Shown piece after piece: positions 15,600 to 25,090 of a stretch of 37,150 nt of DNA. Position 1 is the first letter of the stretch, and the number at the start of each line of letters is the position of its first letter. Source of the stretch: Sphaerotilus sulfidivorans (GTDB lineage: Bacteria > Pseudomonadota > Gammaproteobacteria > Burkholderiales > Burkholderiaceae_C); NCBI RefSeq assembly GCF_013426975.1, contig NZ_JACCPY010000037.1, positions 1 through 37,150 on the forward strand, given 5' to 3'. The position numbers and the translations under genes are program-made. The notes below the pieces were generated by a model, which made no database searches, was not told where the DNA came from, and worked only from the letters and a program-made list of their open reading frames with translations.

Positions 15600-15791
15600 G
15601 CTGAGTCCCATGACCATGAGCACGAACACGACGTGCTGGAACATGAGCATGCCCACCGACACGATGACGGACACCACGAGCACCTGCATGAACCCATGCC
15701 TGCAGGGGTACACAGCCACGCACACAGGCATGCCCCTGTCCGACATCAGCACGCCCATGTGCCGGATATGCACCATCTGCATCGGCACTGA
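15600..15791 (+). pseudogene. Remnant of a His-rich metal-binding protein gene
   Basis: The frame from 15600 to the TGA at 15789-15791 encodes 63 residues, with histidine at close to two of every five positions. Runs include DHEHEHDVLEHEHAHRH, DDGHHEHLHEP, HSHAHRHAPVRHQHAHVPD and MHHLHRH. Such HEH/HRH segments ending in a HxHVPDxHHxHRH pattern belong to exported or soluble Ni/Co/Zn-binding proteins. The frame is closed on the left by TGA at 15597-15599 and has no ATG before the His region; a GTG inside it is the only early alternative. It is therefore best read as the 3' end of a gene whose beginning was lost when the AT-rich block was joined. Other frames here give only low-complexity products. 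Confidence 0.6.
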
Positions 15792-15834
15792 CATCACAGG
15801 GGATGCCTCCATGAGCACCGGCCAAAGCCGGGTC

Positions 15835-15866
15835 TTACACAGGAGCCCATGAGGCTCATGCATAAT
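15835..15866 (+). promoter_or_regulatory. Candidate promoter with palindromic spacer upstream of the cus operon
   Basis: TTACAC (15835-15840) and CATAAT (15861-15866) are separated by 20 bases. The spacer contains the perfect odd palindrome CATGAG-G-CTCATG (15848-15860) and an overlapping GAGCC/GGCTC pair. An overlong spacer filled by a dyad suggests a MerR-like regulator site. It lies 112 bases before the gene at 15979. The sequence is not a standard CueR site. Confidence 0.4.
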
Positions 15867-15978
15867 GGCTGTCACCCATGCTTGTACCTCTGCGCCTCGC
15901 CAATGTTCTTGCCAAGACCCTGCGTATTGGTGAACTGTTGGCTGTGTGTTGGTCAAGGGCCACCATGAGGCCTGCAGC

Positions 15979-16386
15979 ATGACGCGATCCTTCCTGCGGA
16001 TGATCTGCCGGATGCTGATCGGTGTCGTGCTGTTCGCGCAGCTCGCGGTGGCGGCATATGCCTGCCCGGGGCTGTCAGCGGCCGGTGCCCGGTCAATGGA
16101 CCCTGGCACAGCGGCGACGGTGCAGGCCGGGATGGATTGCGACGACATGGCCGGTTCGATGGATCCGTCGTCCGCCAACCTCTGCGCCGAACATTGCCGC
16201 CAGGGGCAGCAAAGTGACCAGGCCGCCACGTTGGCGCTGCCGGCCATCCTGCTCACCTCCCTGTACACCCTCCCCCTGGCCCCTGAGCCACCTTCTCCTA
16301 CCCCGCGCCAGATGGCCGAAGGGGCCAGTGCCCTGGCAGCGGCTTCTCCGCCGCACGCCATCCTGCACTGCTGCTTCCGAACTTGA
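15979..16386 (+). CDS. Exported Cys-containing copper-cluster protein of unknown function
   Basis: I do not recognise a named family. Started at the ATG at 15979 the protein has 135 residues. It has a signal peptide or anchor (MLIGVVLFAQLAVAAYACP), a Met/Asp/Cys segment (MDCDDMAGSMDP), a C-x3-C pair in NLCAEHCRQGQQS (about 73-77), a second hydrophobic stretch (LALPAILLTSLYTLPL) and the C-terminus HAILHCCFRT. Similar small proteins precede copper efflux operons in betaproteobacteria and are annotated only as hypothetical. The protein at 28360-28764 has the same plan: anchor, C-x3-C, hydrophobic segment and basic end. It probably has a periplasmic copper-linked role. cusC follows 134 bases downstream on the same strand. 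Confidence 0.7.
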   Translation: MTRSFLRMICRMLIGVVLFAQLAVAAYACPGLSAAGARSMDPGTAATVQAGMDCDDMAGSMDPSSANLCAEHCRQGQQSDQAATLALPAILLTSLYTLPLAPEPPSPTPRQMAEGASALAAASPPHAILHCCFRT

Positions 16387-16520
16387 CCGTCCAGACCCTC
16401 TGACGCCGACGACCCTGCAGGTCGAATCGGCGCAGCGGTCGTGCTCGTCTGTGCCCGAACGCCTGTCCGCCGTTCGCACCGAGCCGACACGAAGCCCCCG
16501 TTTCGTTGTCTGGAGAATCC

Positions 16521-17852
16521 ATGTTCCATCCTCCATGGCCCCACGGCGCTCGCCGGGTGCCTGTCCGTTGCCGCCTAACCGCGCTGCTTATTCTGGGCGC
16601 CGCGTGGGCTCCCCTCGCTAGCCACGCCCAGCCTGCCCTGACCCTCGACCAGGCCCTGCAACTCGCACAGGACCGCTCGCGCCAGCTTCCGGCACAGGAA
16701 GCCGCCGCCACCGCCGCCCGCGAGATGGCCGTGGCCGCCGGCCAGCGCCCCGACCCGACGCTCAAGGTCGGCCTCGGCAACCTGCCCCTCGACGGCCCGG
16801 ATCGGCTCAGCCTGACCCGCGACTCCATGACCATGCGCTCGGTCGGTCTGATGCAGGAGATCACACGCGGCGACAAGCTTGCGGCCCGGTCGGCGCGCTT
16901 CGACCGGGAGGCTGATGCCGCAGACGCAGCGCGTGTCGTGGCACTCGCCCACCTGCGCCGCGACACCGCGATGGCCTGGCTGGACCGCCACTTCCAGGAG
17001 CGCCTGCGCGAACTCCTGCAGAGCCAGCGCGTCGAGGCCGGCCTGCAGATCGAGGCCGCCGACGCCGCCTACCGGGGCGGACGGGGCGCGCAGGCCGACG
17101 TGTTCGCCGCCCGGTCGGCGGCGGCGCTGATCGATGACCGCCTGCGCCTGGCCGCGCAGCAGGTCGAGGCCGCCACGGTCCGGCTCGCCCGCTGGGTCGG
17201 CCCGGATGCGCAGCAGCCGCTCGGCGAACGCCCGCCACTGACCGCAGTTCCCGCAGCGGTGCATGACCTGGACACCCACCCGGACCAGCACCCCGAGATC
17301 GCGCTGCTGATGCGGCAGCAGGCCATCGCGCAGGCCGACGCCGACCTCGCGCAGCGCAGCCGGCGGCCGGACTGGAACGTGGAGCTGATGCTCGGCCAGC
17401 GCGGGCCGGCCTACTCGACCATGGTCTCCGTCGGGGTGTCGATCCCACTGCAGATCGACCTCAGAAACCGCCAGGACCGCGAACTCTCCGCCCGACTCGC
17501 GCTGGTCGAGCAGGCCCGCGCCCAGCGCGAGGACGCCACGCGGGAGCACCTGACCGAAACTCGCCTCCGGTTCCTGGCATGGCAAGGCAACCAGGCACGG
17601 CTGGCCCACTACGACCGCACGCTGCTGCCGCTGGCCGCCGAGCGCACGCAGGCCACGCTGACCGCCTACCGGGGCGGCAGCGGCTCGCTCGATGCAGTGC
17701 TCGACGCGCGGCGCCTGGAGATCGACACCCGCATAGACCGACTCCGACTCGACATGGAGACGGCCGGCCTGTGGGCACAACTCCACTACCTGACCCCGGC
17801 CGACCCTGCCGAGCGCCGCGCCGCTGCCATCCCCACCACCACGGACCAATGA
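16521..17852 (+). CDS. cusC: Outer-membrane efflux protein of the CusCBA system (TolC/CzcC family)
   Basis: The ATG at 16521 has a GGAGA ribosome site and gives 443 residues. A signal peptide ends at ASHAQP. The rest is the two-repeat TolC-like pattern: a first helical repeat with TLDQALQLAQDRSRQLPAQEA (about 40-60), and a second with GVSIPLQIDLRNRQDRELSARLALVEQAR (about 305-333). The helices are long and Ala/Gln/Arg-rich. It would form the outer-membrane channel of a tripartite Cu(I)/Ag(I) pump with CusB and CusA. There is no lipobox cysteine, unlike E. coli CusC. The stop overlaps the cusB start (ATGA, 17849-17852). Confidence 0.9.
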   Translation: MFHPPWPHGARRVPVRCRLTALLILGAAWAPLASHAQPALTLDQALQLAQDRSRQLPAQEAAATAAREMAVAAGQRPDPTLKVGLGNLPLDGPDRLSLTRDSMTMRSVGLMQEITRGDKLAARSARFDREADAADAARVVALAHLRRDTAMAWLDRHFQERLRELLQSQRVEAGLQIEAADAAYRGGRGAQADVFAARSAAALIDDRLRLAAQQVEAATVRLARWVGPDAQQPLGERPPLTAVPAAVHDLDTHPDQHPEIALLMRQQAIAQADADLAQRSRRPDWNVELMLGQRGPAYSTMVSVGVSIPLQIDLRNRQDRELSARLALVEQARAQREDATREHLTETRLRFLAWQGNQARLAHYDRTLLPLAAERTQATLTAYRGGSGSLDAVLDARRLEIDTRIDRLRLDMETAGLWAQLHYLTPADPAERRAAAIPTTTDQ

Positions 17853-19525
17853 CCATGAAGCTCAAGCGCAACTCCCTCCTGGTTGGCCTGATGGCGACCA
17901 GCATTCTCGGCGCCGCCGGCTACGGTCTGTACACCACCGGCCTGCAGCGCGGCATGGGCATGGCCGCTGCGTCGGCGCCGGCCGCGTCGCCCATGCCCGC
18001 CACGCAAGCCGTTCCGCAGACCATCGCGCAAGGCGAAGACGCCACCCGCCGACACGTCACGGCCGGTCTCAAGGCCGGTGATGTCGATCCGGTCACCGGC
18101 CGCAAAATCCTGTACTACCACGACCCGATGATGCCGGGGAACCGGTTTGACAAGCCCGCCAAGTCACCCTTCATGGACATGATGCTGGTGCCCGTCTATG
18201 CGGACGGCGGTGGCGACGGCGGGGCCAGCGAAGGCAGCACCGTCACGGTCAGCCCCCGCCTGCAACAGAACCTGGGCGTGCGCACGGCGCCGGTCACCGA
18301 GGGCATGCTGTCGCCGCCCGTCACCGCCGTTGGCAGCATCGCCTTCAACGAACGCGACCAGGCCACCGTGCAGGCCCGCGCCACCGGCTACGTCGAGCGC
18401 CTGCATGTGCGGGCCACGCTCGACCGGGTGGCCAAGGGGCAGGCACTGGCCGAGCTGTACGTACCGGACTGGGTTGCCGCGCAGGAGGAGTTCCTGTCAG
18501 TGCGCCGCATGCAGGGCACCGACCTCGCCCCACTGGTGGAGGCGGCCCGTCAGCGGATGCGCCAGATCGGGATGAACGAAACCCAGATCGCCTCGGTGGA
18601 ACGCAGTGGACAGACGCAGGCCCGCACGATCCTCGTGGCGCCGATCGGCGGCGTGGTCACCGAGCTGGCGGTGCGCGAAGGCATGACGGTGATGGCCGGC
18701 ACCACGCTGTTGCGCCTGAACGGCCTCGGCACGGTGTGGGCCGACGCCGAGGTGCCGGAGAGCCAGGCGGCCCTCCTTCGTCCGGGCGCCGGGGTCCGGG
18801 CGAAGAGTCCGGCCGTGCCGGGGGCGACGCTCGACGGGCGAGTACAGGCGCTCCTGCCCGAGGTCAACCCGACGACACGCACGCGCAAGGCGCGGATCGA
18901 ACTCGCCAATCCCGGCGGACGGCTGGTGCCGGGCATGTCGGTGCAGATGCAGTTCGCGGACCTGCAGGCGGACAAGGCCCTGCTGGTGCCCACCGAGGCG
19001 GTCATCCAGACCGGCCGGCGAACGGTGGTGATCGTGGCGGATGGCGACGGTCGCAGCGGGCACTTCCGGCCGGTCGAGGTCGAGATCGGCACCGAGAGCG
19101 GCGGACAGACCGAGGTCAGACGTGGCCTGCAGGTCGGCCAGCGGGTTGTGGTGTCTTCGCAGTTCCTGATCGACTCCGAGGCCAGCCTGAAGGGGGTCGA
19201 GGCGCGGCTGAACGCGGCCGAGTCCAAGCCGCAGGCGGCCGACACCACACCGCGCCATGAAGGCGATGCCACGGTGGAGAGCCTCAGCCGCGATGCGCTC
19301 ACGCTGTCCCATGGCCCGATCCCGTCGCTCAAATGGGGTCCGATGACCATGGACTTCAAGCCGCCGCCACAGGGCCTGCCCAGCGGGCTGAAGGCCGGGG
19401 ACAAGGTGCGCTTCGAGTTCTATATGGGTGCCGACAACCTGCCGCAGCTCACGGCCGTGACCATGCAGGCTTCCGCCTTCAAGGCCAAGCCGGTGACGGG
19501 TGCCAAGACCGGGAGCCAGCCATGA
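17849..19525 (+). CDS. cusB: Periplasmic adaptor CusB with a C-terminal fused CusF domain
   Basis: This 558-residue adaptor has, in order, an N-terminal membrane anchor (about 9-28), a heavy-metal-binding segment [14 protein letters not shown]...[12 protein letters not shown] (about 91-120), the barrel-sandwich/beta-barrel core of membrane fusion proteins (about 140-450), and a CusF-like domain (about 475-545). The last has H488, W496, M499 and M501, spaced +8, +3, +2 exactly as H36, W44, M47 and M49 of E. coli CusF. That links it to Cu(I)/Ag(I). CusB would connect CusA to CusC and pass metal to CusA; the fused domain would act as a built-in chaperone. ATGA overlaps join it to cusC and cusA. 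A separate CusF is encoded at 36271. Confidence 0.93.
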   Translation: MTMKLKRNSLLVGLMATSILGAAGYGLYTTGLQRGMGMAAASAPAASPMPATQAVPQTIAQGEDATRRHVTAGLKAGDVDPVTGRKILYYHDPMMPGNRFDKPAKSPFMDMMLVPVYADGGGDGGASEGSTVTVSPRLQQNLGVRTAPVTEGMLSPPVTAVGSIAFNERDQATVQARATGYVERLHVRATLDRVAKGQALAELYVPDWVAAQEEFLSVRRMQGTDLAPLVEAARQRMRQIGMNETQIASVERSGQTQARTILVAPIGGVVTELAVREGMTVMAGTTLLRLNGLGTVWADAEVPESQAALLRPGAGVRAKSPAVPGATLDGRVQALLPEVNPTTRTRKARIELANPGGRLVPGMSVQMQFADLQADKALLVPTEAVIQTGRRTVVIVADGDGRSGHFRPVEVEIGTESGGQTEVRRGLQVGQRVVVSSQFLIDSEASLKGVEARLNAAESKPQAADTTPRHEGDATVESLSRDALTLSHGPIPSLKWGPMTMDFKPPPQGLPSGLKAGDKVRFEFYMGADNLPQLTAVTMQASAFKAKPVTGAKTGSQP

Positions 19526-22500
19526 TTGCCAGACTGATCCGCTGGTCGATCGCCAACCGCTTCCTGGTGCTGCTGGCCACGCTGATGCTCAGCGCCTGGG
19601 GCGTTTATTCCCTGCAGCGCACGCCGCTCGACGCGCTGCCCGACCTGTCGGACGTGCAGGTCATCATCCGCACGTCCTACCCGGGCCAGGCACCGCGCTT
19701 GGTCGAGAACCAGGTCACCTACCCGCTGACGACGACGATGCTGTCGGTGCCGGGGGCCAGGACGGTGCGGGGGTATTCGTTCTTCGGCGACTCGTTTGTC
19801 CACGTCCTGTTCGAGGATGGCACCGACCTGTACTGGGCGCGTTCGCGGGTGCTGGAGTACCTCAACCAGGTACAGTCGCGCCTGCCGCCCGGCGCGAAGG
19901 CGTCGCTCGGGCCGGATGCGACCGGCGTGGGCTGGATCTACCAGTACGCGCTCGTCGATCGCCGTGGCACGCAGGACGCGAGCCAGTTGCGCGCCCTGCA
20001 GGACTGGTTCCTGAAGTTCGAGCTGAAGACGGTGCCGAACGTGGCCGAGGTCGCCTCGGTCGGCGGCATGGTGCGCCAGTACCAGGTCGTGCTCGACCCG
20101 GACAAGCTGGCGGCCCACGGCATCCCGCATACCCGGGTGGTCGAGGCGATCCAGAAGGCCAACCAGGAAGCCGGCGGCTCGGTGCTCGAACTGGGGGAAG
20201 CCGAGTACATGGTGCGCGCTTCGGGTTACCTGCAGTCGCTCGACGATTTCCGCCAGGTGCCGCTCGTGACCACGGAGGCCGGTGTCTCGGTGCGGCTCGG
20301 GGACGTGGCCCGCGTCCAGATCGGGCCGGAGATGCGGCGCGGCATCGGTGAACTCGATGGCGAGGGCGAAGCCACTGGGGGCGTGGTCGTGATGCGCTCC
20401 GGCAAGAACGCACTGGAGACGATCGCGGCGGTGAAGGCGAAACTCAGGACGCTGCAGGCCAGCCTGCCCGCAGGCGTCGAGATCGTGCCGGTCTACGACC
20501 GCTCGGGGCTGATCGAACGCGCCGTGGACAACCTCGGGTTCAAGCTGCTCGAAGAGTTCGCCGTCGTCGCGGTGGTGTGCTTTGTCTTCCTGTTCCACCT
20601 GCGCTCGGCGTTCGTCGCGATCGTCTCGCTGCCGCTGGGCATCCTGATGGCCTTCATCGTGATGCACCACCAGGGGGTCAACGCCAACATCATGTCGCTG
20701 GGTGGCATCGCGATCGCCATCGGCGCGATGGTCGATGCGGCGGTCGTGATGATCGAAAACGCGCACAAGCACCTGGAGCACTGGGCCCATGACCACCCTG
20801 GCCAGACACTCGACGGCGAGGCCCGCTGGCGCGTGATCGGCGACTCGGCCGCCGAGGTCGGGCCGGCGCTGTTCTTCTCGCTGCTGATCATCACGCTCAG
20901 CTTCATCCCGGTCTTCACGCTGGAGGCGCAGGAGGGGCGGCTGTTCTCGCCGCTGGCGTTCACCAAGACCTACGCGATGGCGGCGGCGGCGGGGCTGTCG
21001 GCGACGCTGATCCCGGTGCTGATGGGCTACCTGATCCGGGGCCGCATTCCAGACGAGAAGACCAACCCGCTGAACCGGCTGCTGATCGCCCTCTACCGGC
21101 CGCTGCTGGACGCGGTGCTGCGGGCGCCGAAGGTGACACTGGTGGTGGCGGCGGCTGTGCTGGTGCTGAGCCTGTGGCCGTTGCAGCACATCGGCGGCGA
21201 GTTCATGCCAAGGCTTGATGAAGGCGACCTGCTCTACATGCCGACGGCGCTGCCGGGGCTGTCTGCGGGCAAGGCGGCCGAGCTGCTGCAGCAAACCGAC
21301 CGTCTCATCAAGACCGTGCCCGAGGTGGTCCGTGTCTATGGGAAAGCGGGCCGTGCCGAGACCGCCACCGACCCGGCGCCGATGGAGATGTTCGAGACGA
21401 CGATCCAGTTCAAGCCCAAGGACCAGTGGCGGCCCGGCATGACGCAGGACAAGCTTGTCGAGGAGCTGGACCGCATTGTCCGGGTGCCGGGCCTGGCCAA
21501 CATCTGGGTGCCGCCGATCCGCAACCGCATCGACATGCTGGCCACGGGCATCAAGAGCCCCGTCGGCGTGAAGGTGGCGGGCGCCGACCTGGCCGTGATC
21601 GACCGGCTGACGGGCGAGATCGAGCGGGCGCTGAAGGACGTGCCGGGTGTCAGCAGCGCGCTGGCGGAACGGCTCACGGGCGGGCGTTACGTGGACGTGA
21701 CGATCCGCCGCGATGCCGCCGCACGCTTCGGCCTGAACATCGCCGACGTGCAGTCGGTCATCACCTCGGCGGTGGGCGGTGACAACATTGGCGAGACGGT
21801 CGAGGGGTTGCAGCGGTTCCCGATCAATCTGCGCTATCCGCGTGAAATCCGCGACTCGCTGGCGGCGCTGCGCGTGCTGCCCATCGTCACCGAGCGAGGG
21901 GCGCGGCTCGTGCTCTCCGACGTGGCCGACCTGCGCATCACGGACGGCCCGCCGATGCTGCGCAGCGAGAACGCGCGCCTGTCCGGCTGGGTGTACGTGG
22001 ACATCCGGGGCCGCGACCTGCGCTCGGCGGTGCAGGAGATGCAGCGCGTGGTGGCGGCGAAGGTGGTGCTGCCGGCCGGGTACGCGGTGTCGTGGTCGGG
22101 CCAGTTCGAGTTCCTGGAGCGTGCCACCGCGAAGCTGAAGGTGGTCGTGCCGTTCACGCTGCTGATCATCTTCGTGCTGCTCTACCTGACCTTCCAGCGC
22201 TTCGACGAGGCGCTGCTCATCATGGCGACGCTGCCCTTCGCGCTGGTCGGCGGTGTCTGGCTGCTCTACCTGCTCGGCCACAACTTGTCAGTCGCCGGGG
22301 CGGTGGGCTTCATCGCGCTGGCGGGCGTGTCGGCCGAATTCGGCGTGATCATGCTGCTGTACCTGAAGCAGGCGTGGGACATGCGCCTCGCACAGGGCAA
22401 GACCAGCAACGCCGATCTGCTCGATGCCATTCGCGAAGGCGCCGTGCTGCGGGTTCGTCCGAAGGCGATGACGGTGGCGGTGATCCTGGCGGGCCTGTTC

Positions 22501-22692
22501 CCGATCATGTGGGGCACGGGCACCGGCTCGGAGGTGATGCAGCGCATCGCCGCGCCGATGGTAGGCGGCATGGTCACGGCGCCGCTGCTGTCGATGTTCG
22601 TCGTGCCGGCAGCTTACTTGCTGATGCGCCGGTCGCGTGTGCGGTCCGTCAAGGGTGCGGCGGCATCTACAGCAGGAGCTTCGCCCATCTGA
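19522..22692 (+). CDS. cusA: Cu(I)/Ag(I)-exporting RND pump CusA
   Basis: This 1056-residue RND transporter has twelve expected membrane helices and two large periplasmic loops. It starts in an ATGA overlap with cusB. Residues numbered from the start coincide with E. coli CusA: the Cu(I) ligands M573, M623 and M672 are all methionine, and D405 and E412 lie in the TM4 motif [14 protein letters not shown]. This TM4 motif and the methionine triad separate Cu/Ag pumps from CzcA-type divalent pumps. The protein would move Cu(I) or Ag(I) by proton antiport through CusB and CusC to the outside. No breaks are seen. Its stop is 5 bases from that of the convergent P-type ATPase gene. Confidence 0.97.
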   Translation: MIARLIRWSIANRFLVLLATLMLSAWGVYSLQRTPLDALPDLSDVQVIIRTSYPGQAPRLVENQVTYPLTTTMLSVPGARTVRGYSFFGDSFVHVLFEDGTDLYWARSRVLEYLNQVQSRLPPGAKASLGPDATGVGWIYQYALVDRRGTQDASQLRALQDWFLKFELKTVPNVAEVASVGGMVRQYQVVLDPDKLAAHGIPHTRVVEAIQKANQEAGGSVLELGEAEYMVRASGYLQSLDDFRQVPLVTTEAGVSVRLGDVARVQIGPEMRRGIGELDGEGEATGGVVVMRSGKNALETIAAVKAKLRTLQASLPAGVEIVPVYDRSGLIERAVDNLGFKLLEEFAVVAVVCFVFLFHLRSAFVAIVSLPLGILMAFIVMHHQGVNANIMSLGGIAIAIGAMVDAAVVMIENAHKHLEHWAHDHPGQTLDGEARWRVIGDSAAEVGPALFFSLLIITLSFIPVFTLEAQEGRLFSPLAFTKTYAMAAAAGLSATLIPVLMGYLIRGRIPDEKTNPLNRLLIALYRPLLDAVLRAPKVTLVVAAAVLVLSLWPLQHIGGEFMPRLDEGDLLYMPTALPGLSAGKAAELLQQTDRLIKTVPEVVRVYGKAGRAETATDPAPMEMFETTIQFKPKDQWRPGMTQDKLVEELDRIVRVPGLANIWVPPIRNRIDMLATGIKSPVGVKVAGADLAVIDRLTGEIERALKDVPGVSSALAERLTGGRYVDVTIRRDAAARFGLNIADVQSVITSAVGGDNIGETVEGLQRFPINLRYPREIRDSLAALRVLPIVTERGARLVLSDVADLRITDGPPMLRSENARLSGWVYVDIRGRDLRSAVQEMQRVVAAKVVLPAGYAVSWSGQFEFLERATAKLKVVVPFTLLIIFVLLYLTFQRFDEALLIMATLPFALVGGVWLLYLLGHNLSVAGAVGFIALAGVSAEFGVIMLLYLKQAWDMRLAQGKTSNADLLDAIREGAVLRVRPKAMTVAVILAGLFPIMWGTGTGSEVMQRIAAPMVGGMVTAPLLSMFVVPAAYLLMRRSRVRSVKGAAASTAGASPI

Positions 22693-22697
22693 TCGGA

Positions 22698-25088
22698 TCA
22701 ACCTTGACGGATGGCCGCACCACGTAGACGCAAGGCATTGCTGATCACCGATGCTGAACTCAGACTCATCGCCAGGGCGGCGATCATGGGCGACAGCAGC
22801 CAGCCCGTGAACGGGTACAGCACACCGGCGGCCAGCGGCACGCCGAGGGCGTTGTAGACAAAGGCGAAAGCCAGGTTCTGCTTCATGTTCGCCACTGTCG
22901 CCACGGACAGCGTGCGGGCCACTGCGATGCCGCGCAGGTCGCCCTTGACGAGCGTGATCTGGGCGCTGTTCATCGCCACGTCGGTACCGGTGCCCATCGC
23001 AATGCCCACGTCGGCGCGTGCCAGCGCCGGTGCGTCGTTGATGCCATCACCGGCCATCGCGACGACACAGCCCTCGGCCTGCAAGCTCTCCACGAGCTTG
23101 AGCTTGTCCGCTGGCCGGACCTCGCCATGCACCTCGTCGATGCCCAGCCGCTGGCCGATGGCGCGTGCCGTGGCAAGGCCATCCCCTGTGGCCATTATGA
23201 TGCGCAGGCCGTTGTTGCGCAAAGCAGCCAGCGCATCCGGGGTGGTTGCCTTGATGGGGTCGGACACGGCCAGCAGCCCGGCGAGCTGCCCGTTCACCGC
23301 CAGGTACATCACGCTCGATCCTTGCAACCGCCAGGCTTGCGCCTGCTCCACCAACCCGGCGACCTCGACTCCGAGTTGCTGCATCAGGATCGTATTGCCC
23401 AGCGCAAGCCCCTTGCCCGCCACGCTGCCGCGTACACCGATGCCGGAGTTCGAATCGAACTGCTCCGGTTTGTCGAGGCGTAGTCCACGGTCGTGTGCCG
23501 CCGCCACGATCGCAGCCGCCAGCGGATGTTCGCTGCCTTGGTCCAGACTGGCCGCCAGCCGCAGGACTTCGTCCTCGGTGAAGCCGGTGGTGCCTACCGC
23601 ACACTCGAAGGTTGGACGCCCCTCGGTGAGCGTGCCCGTCTTGTCCACGATCAGCGTGTTCACCTTGCGCAGGTTCTCGATCGCCGCGGCATCCCGAAAC
23701 AGCACGCCGCTGGTGGCGCCGCGCCCGGTGGCCACCATGATCGACATCGGCGTGGCCAGGCCCAGCGCGCAGGGGCAGGCGATGATCAGTACCGCCACCG
23801 CATTGATCAGGCCATAGGCCCAGCTCGACGCCTGGAGCGTTGGGCCGAAGAGTCCCCAGCCGAAGAAGGTCAGCAGCGCAACGCTGACCACGGCCATGAC
23901 AAAGTAACCGGCCACCGTGTCGGCCATGCGCTGCATCGGCGCCCGCGAGCGCTGTGCCATGGCGACCATCTGCACGATCTGCGCGAGCACGGTAGAAGAT
24001 CCCACATGCTCCGAGCGCATGACCAACGCGCCGCTGGTGTTCATCGTCGCGCCGATGAGCTTGTCGCCGACACGCTTGGTGACCGGCAGCGGCTCGCCCG
24101 TCAACATCGATTCGTCCAGGGCGCTGCTGCCTTCGACGACGATGCCATCGACGGGCACCTTCTCACCAGGGCGTACCCGCAGCAGGTCGCCGACATGGAC
24201 ATTGGACAACGGAATATCCGACTCACTGCCATCGGTCGCGATCCGCCGCGCAGTCTTCGGGGCAAGGCCGAGCAGCGACCTGATCGCCGCCGAGGTCTGC
24301 GAGCGCGCCTTCAACTCCAGGATCTGGCCGAGCAGCGTCAGCGAGATGATCACCGCCGCCGCCTCGAAGTACACCGCCACCCGGCCCATGGAGACGAAGG
24401 ACGCCGGAAAGACCTGCGGCGCGATGGTGGCAACCAGGCTGTAGACAAAAGCCGCGCCGGTCCCGAGCCCGATCAGGGTCCACATGTTCGGGCTGCGGTT
24501 GACGATCGACTGCGCCCCGCGCACGAAGAAGGGCGCGCCGGCCCAGAGGACGGTCGGCAGCGTGAGAGCCAACTCGATCCAGCTCTGGCGTGCCATGTCG
24601 AACCAGCCCAGACGATGGCCGAACATGGCCAGCACGGCGACGACCACCGTCAGCGGCAATGTCCACCAGAAGCGACGCTGGAAATCCATCAGCTCAGGAT
24701 TCCCGGTTTCCTCCAGTTCCGGCAGCACCGGCTCCAGCGTCATGCCGCACTTGGGGCAATTGCCGGGTCGGTTCTGGCGGATCTCCGGGTGCATCGGGCA
24801 GGTGTAGACCGCGCCCGCCAGGACTTCCGGCGCGAGTGCTGCAGTGATGGGTGCCGCCGCAAGTGAAGCGTGCGGTGCCACGGCGCCGGTCTGGACGAAC
24901 TTCGCCGGCTCCGCCGTGAACTTCGCCAGACACTTGGCGCCGCAGAAGTAGTACGGCCTCCCGGCGTGTTCCAGATGGTGCGGCGACTGCGCTGTTACCG
25001 TCATGCCGCAGACCGGATCCTTCAGCACCTCCGCGGTGGCGGGCATCTTCGGATCGAGATGGCCATGGCTGGCGTGGTCGTGGTCCAT
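22698..25088 (-). CDS. copA: Cu(I)/Ag(I)-exporting P1B-type ATPase with N-terminal YHS and metal-binding domains
   Basis: Started at MDHDHASHG the protein has 796 residues. In order it has a His-rich tip, a YHS-type domain (DPVCGMTV...[12 protein letters not shown], about 24-60), a heavy-metal-binding domain (YTCPMHPEI...[10 protein letters not shown], about 95-125), then the ATPase. That has eight membrane helices, the membrane site C438-P-C440 in [13 protein letters not shown], phosphorylated D482 in [14 protein letters not shown] and [11 protein letters not shown]. The CPCALG signature and N-terminal domains mark the Cu(I)/Ag(I) export group. It moves cytoplasmic Cu(I) to the periplasm, where CusCBA and the oxidase act. 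The start is 2 bases after the oxidase stop, with AAAGG as ribosome site. An upstream GTG-type start at 25151 would lie inside the oxidase gene. Confidence 0.94.
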   Translation of the reverse strand: MDHDHASHGHLDPKMPATAEVLKDPVCGMTVTAQSPHHLEHAGRPYYFCGAKCLAKFTAEPAKFVQTGAVAPHASLAAAPITAALAPEVLAGAVYTCPMHPEIRQNRPGNCPKCGMTLEPVLPELEETGNPELMDFQRRFWWTLPLTVVVAVLAMFGHRLGWFDMARQSWIELALTLPTVLWAGAPFFVRGAQSIVNRSPNMWTLIGLGTGAAFVYSLVATIAPQVFPASFVSMGRVAVYFEAAAVIISLTLLGQILELKARSQTSAAIRSLLGLAPKTARRIATDGSESDIPLSNVHVGDLLRVRPGEKVPVDGIVVEGSSALDESMLTGEPLPVTKRVGDKLIGATMNTSGALVMRSEHVGSSTVLAQIVQMVAMAQRSRAPMQRMADTVAGYFVMAVVSVALLTFFGWGLFGPTLQASSWAYGLINAVAVLIIACPCALGLATPMSIMVATGRGATSGVLFRDAAAIENLRKVNTLIVDKTGTLTEGRPTFECAVGTTGFTEDEVLRLAASLDQGSEHPLAAAIVAAAHDRGLRLDKPEQFDSNSGIGVRGSVAGKGLALGNTILMQQLGVEVAGLVEQAQAWRLQGSSVMYLAVNGQLAGLLAVSDPIKATTPDALAALRNNGLRIIMATGDGLATARAIGQRLGIDEVHGEVRPADKLKLVESLQAEGCVVAMAGDGINDAPALARADVGIAMGTGTDVAMNSAQITLVKGDLRGIAVARTLSVATVANMKQNLAFAFVYNALGVPLAAGVLYPFTGWLLSPMIAALAMSLSSASVISNALRLRGAAIRQG

Positions 25089-25090
25089 GG

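Noticed and set aside
11317-15600. A PEP-CTERM sorting substrate near the exosortase.
   Set aside because: I looked at the C-termini of all genes in the window for a PEP motif followed by a helix and basic tail and found none. The APEPPSPTP in the protein at 15979 is not followed by a membrane helix.
15610-15852. An 80-codon plus-strand frame starting with ATG over the His-rich remnant.
   Set aside because: It is the neighbouring frame of the His-rich sequence and yields a Thr/Met/Cys-rich product typical of a shifted HxH repeat.
15360-16544. A 394-codon open frame on the minus strand.
   Set aside because: Only its last 44 codons have a credible promoter and membrane-protein pattern. The rest runs antisense to the His-rich remnant and the small Cys protein and gives low-complexity V/M-rich sequence.
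19420-22281. A 953-codon open frame antisense to cusA.
   Set aside because: It is a by-product of GC-rich codon use: the translation is repetitive R/H/Q/D sequence with no domain pattern, while cusA is unmistakable on the other strand.
22690-22700. Palindrome TGATC-G-GATCA between cusA and the Cu ATPase gene as a terminator.
   Set aside because: It is made mostly of the two stop codons, has a stem of five and no T-run.
23493-24866. A 457-codon plus-strand frame opposite the Cu ATPase gene.
   Set aside because: Arg/Gln/His-rich shadow of the ATPase gene without any conserved block.
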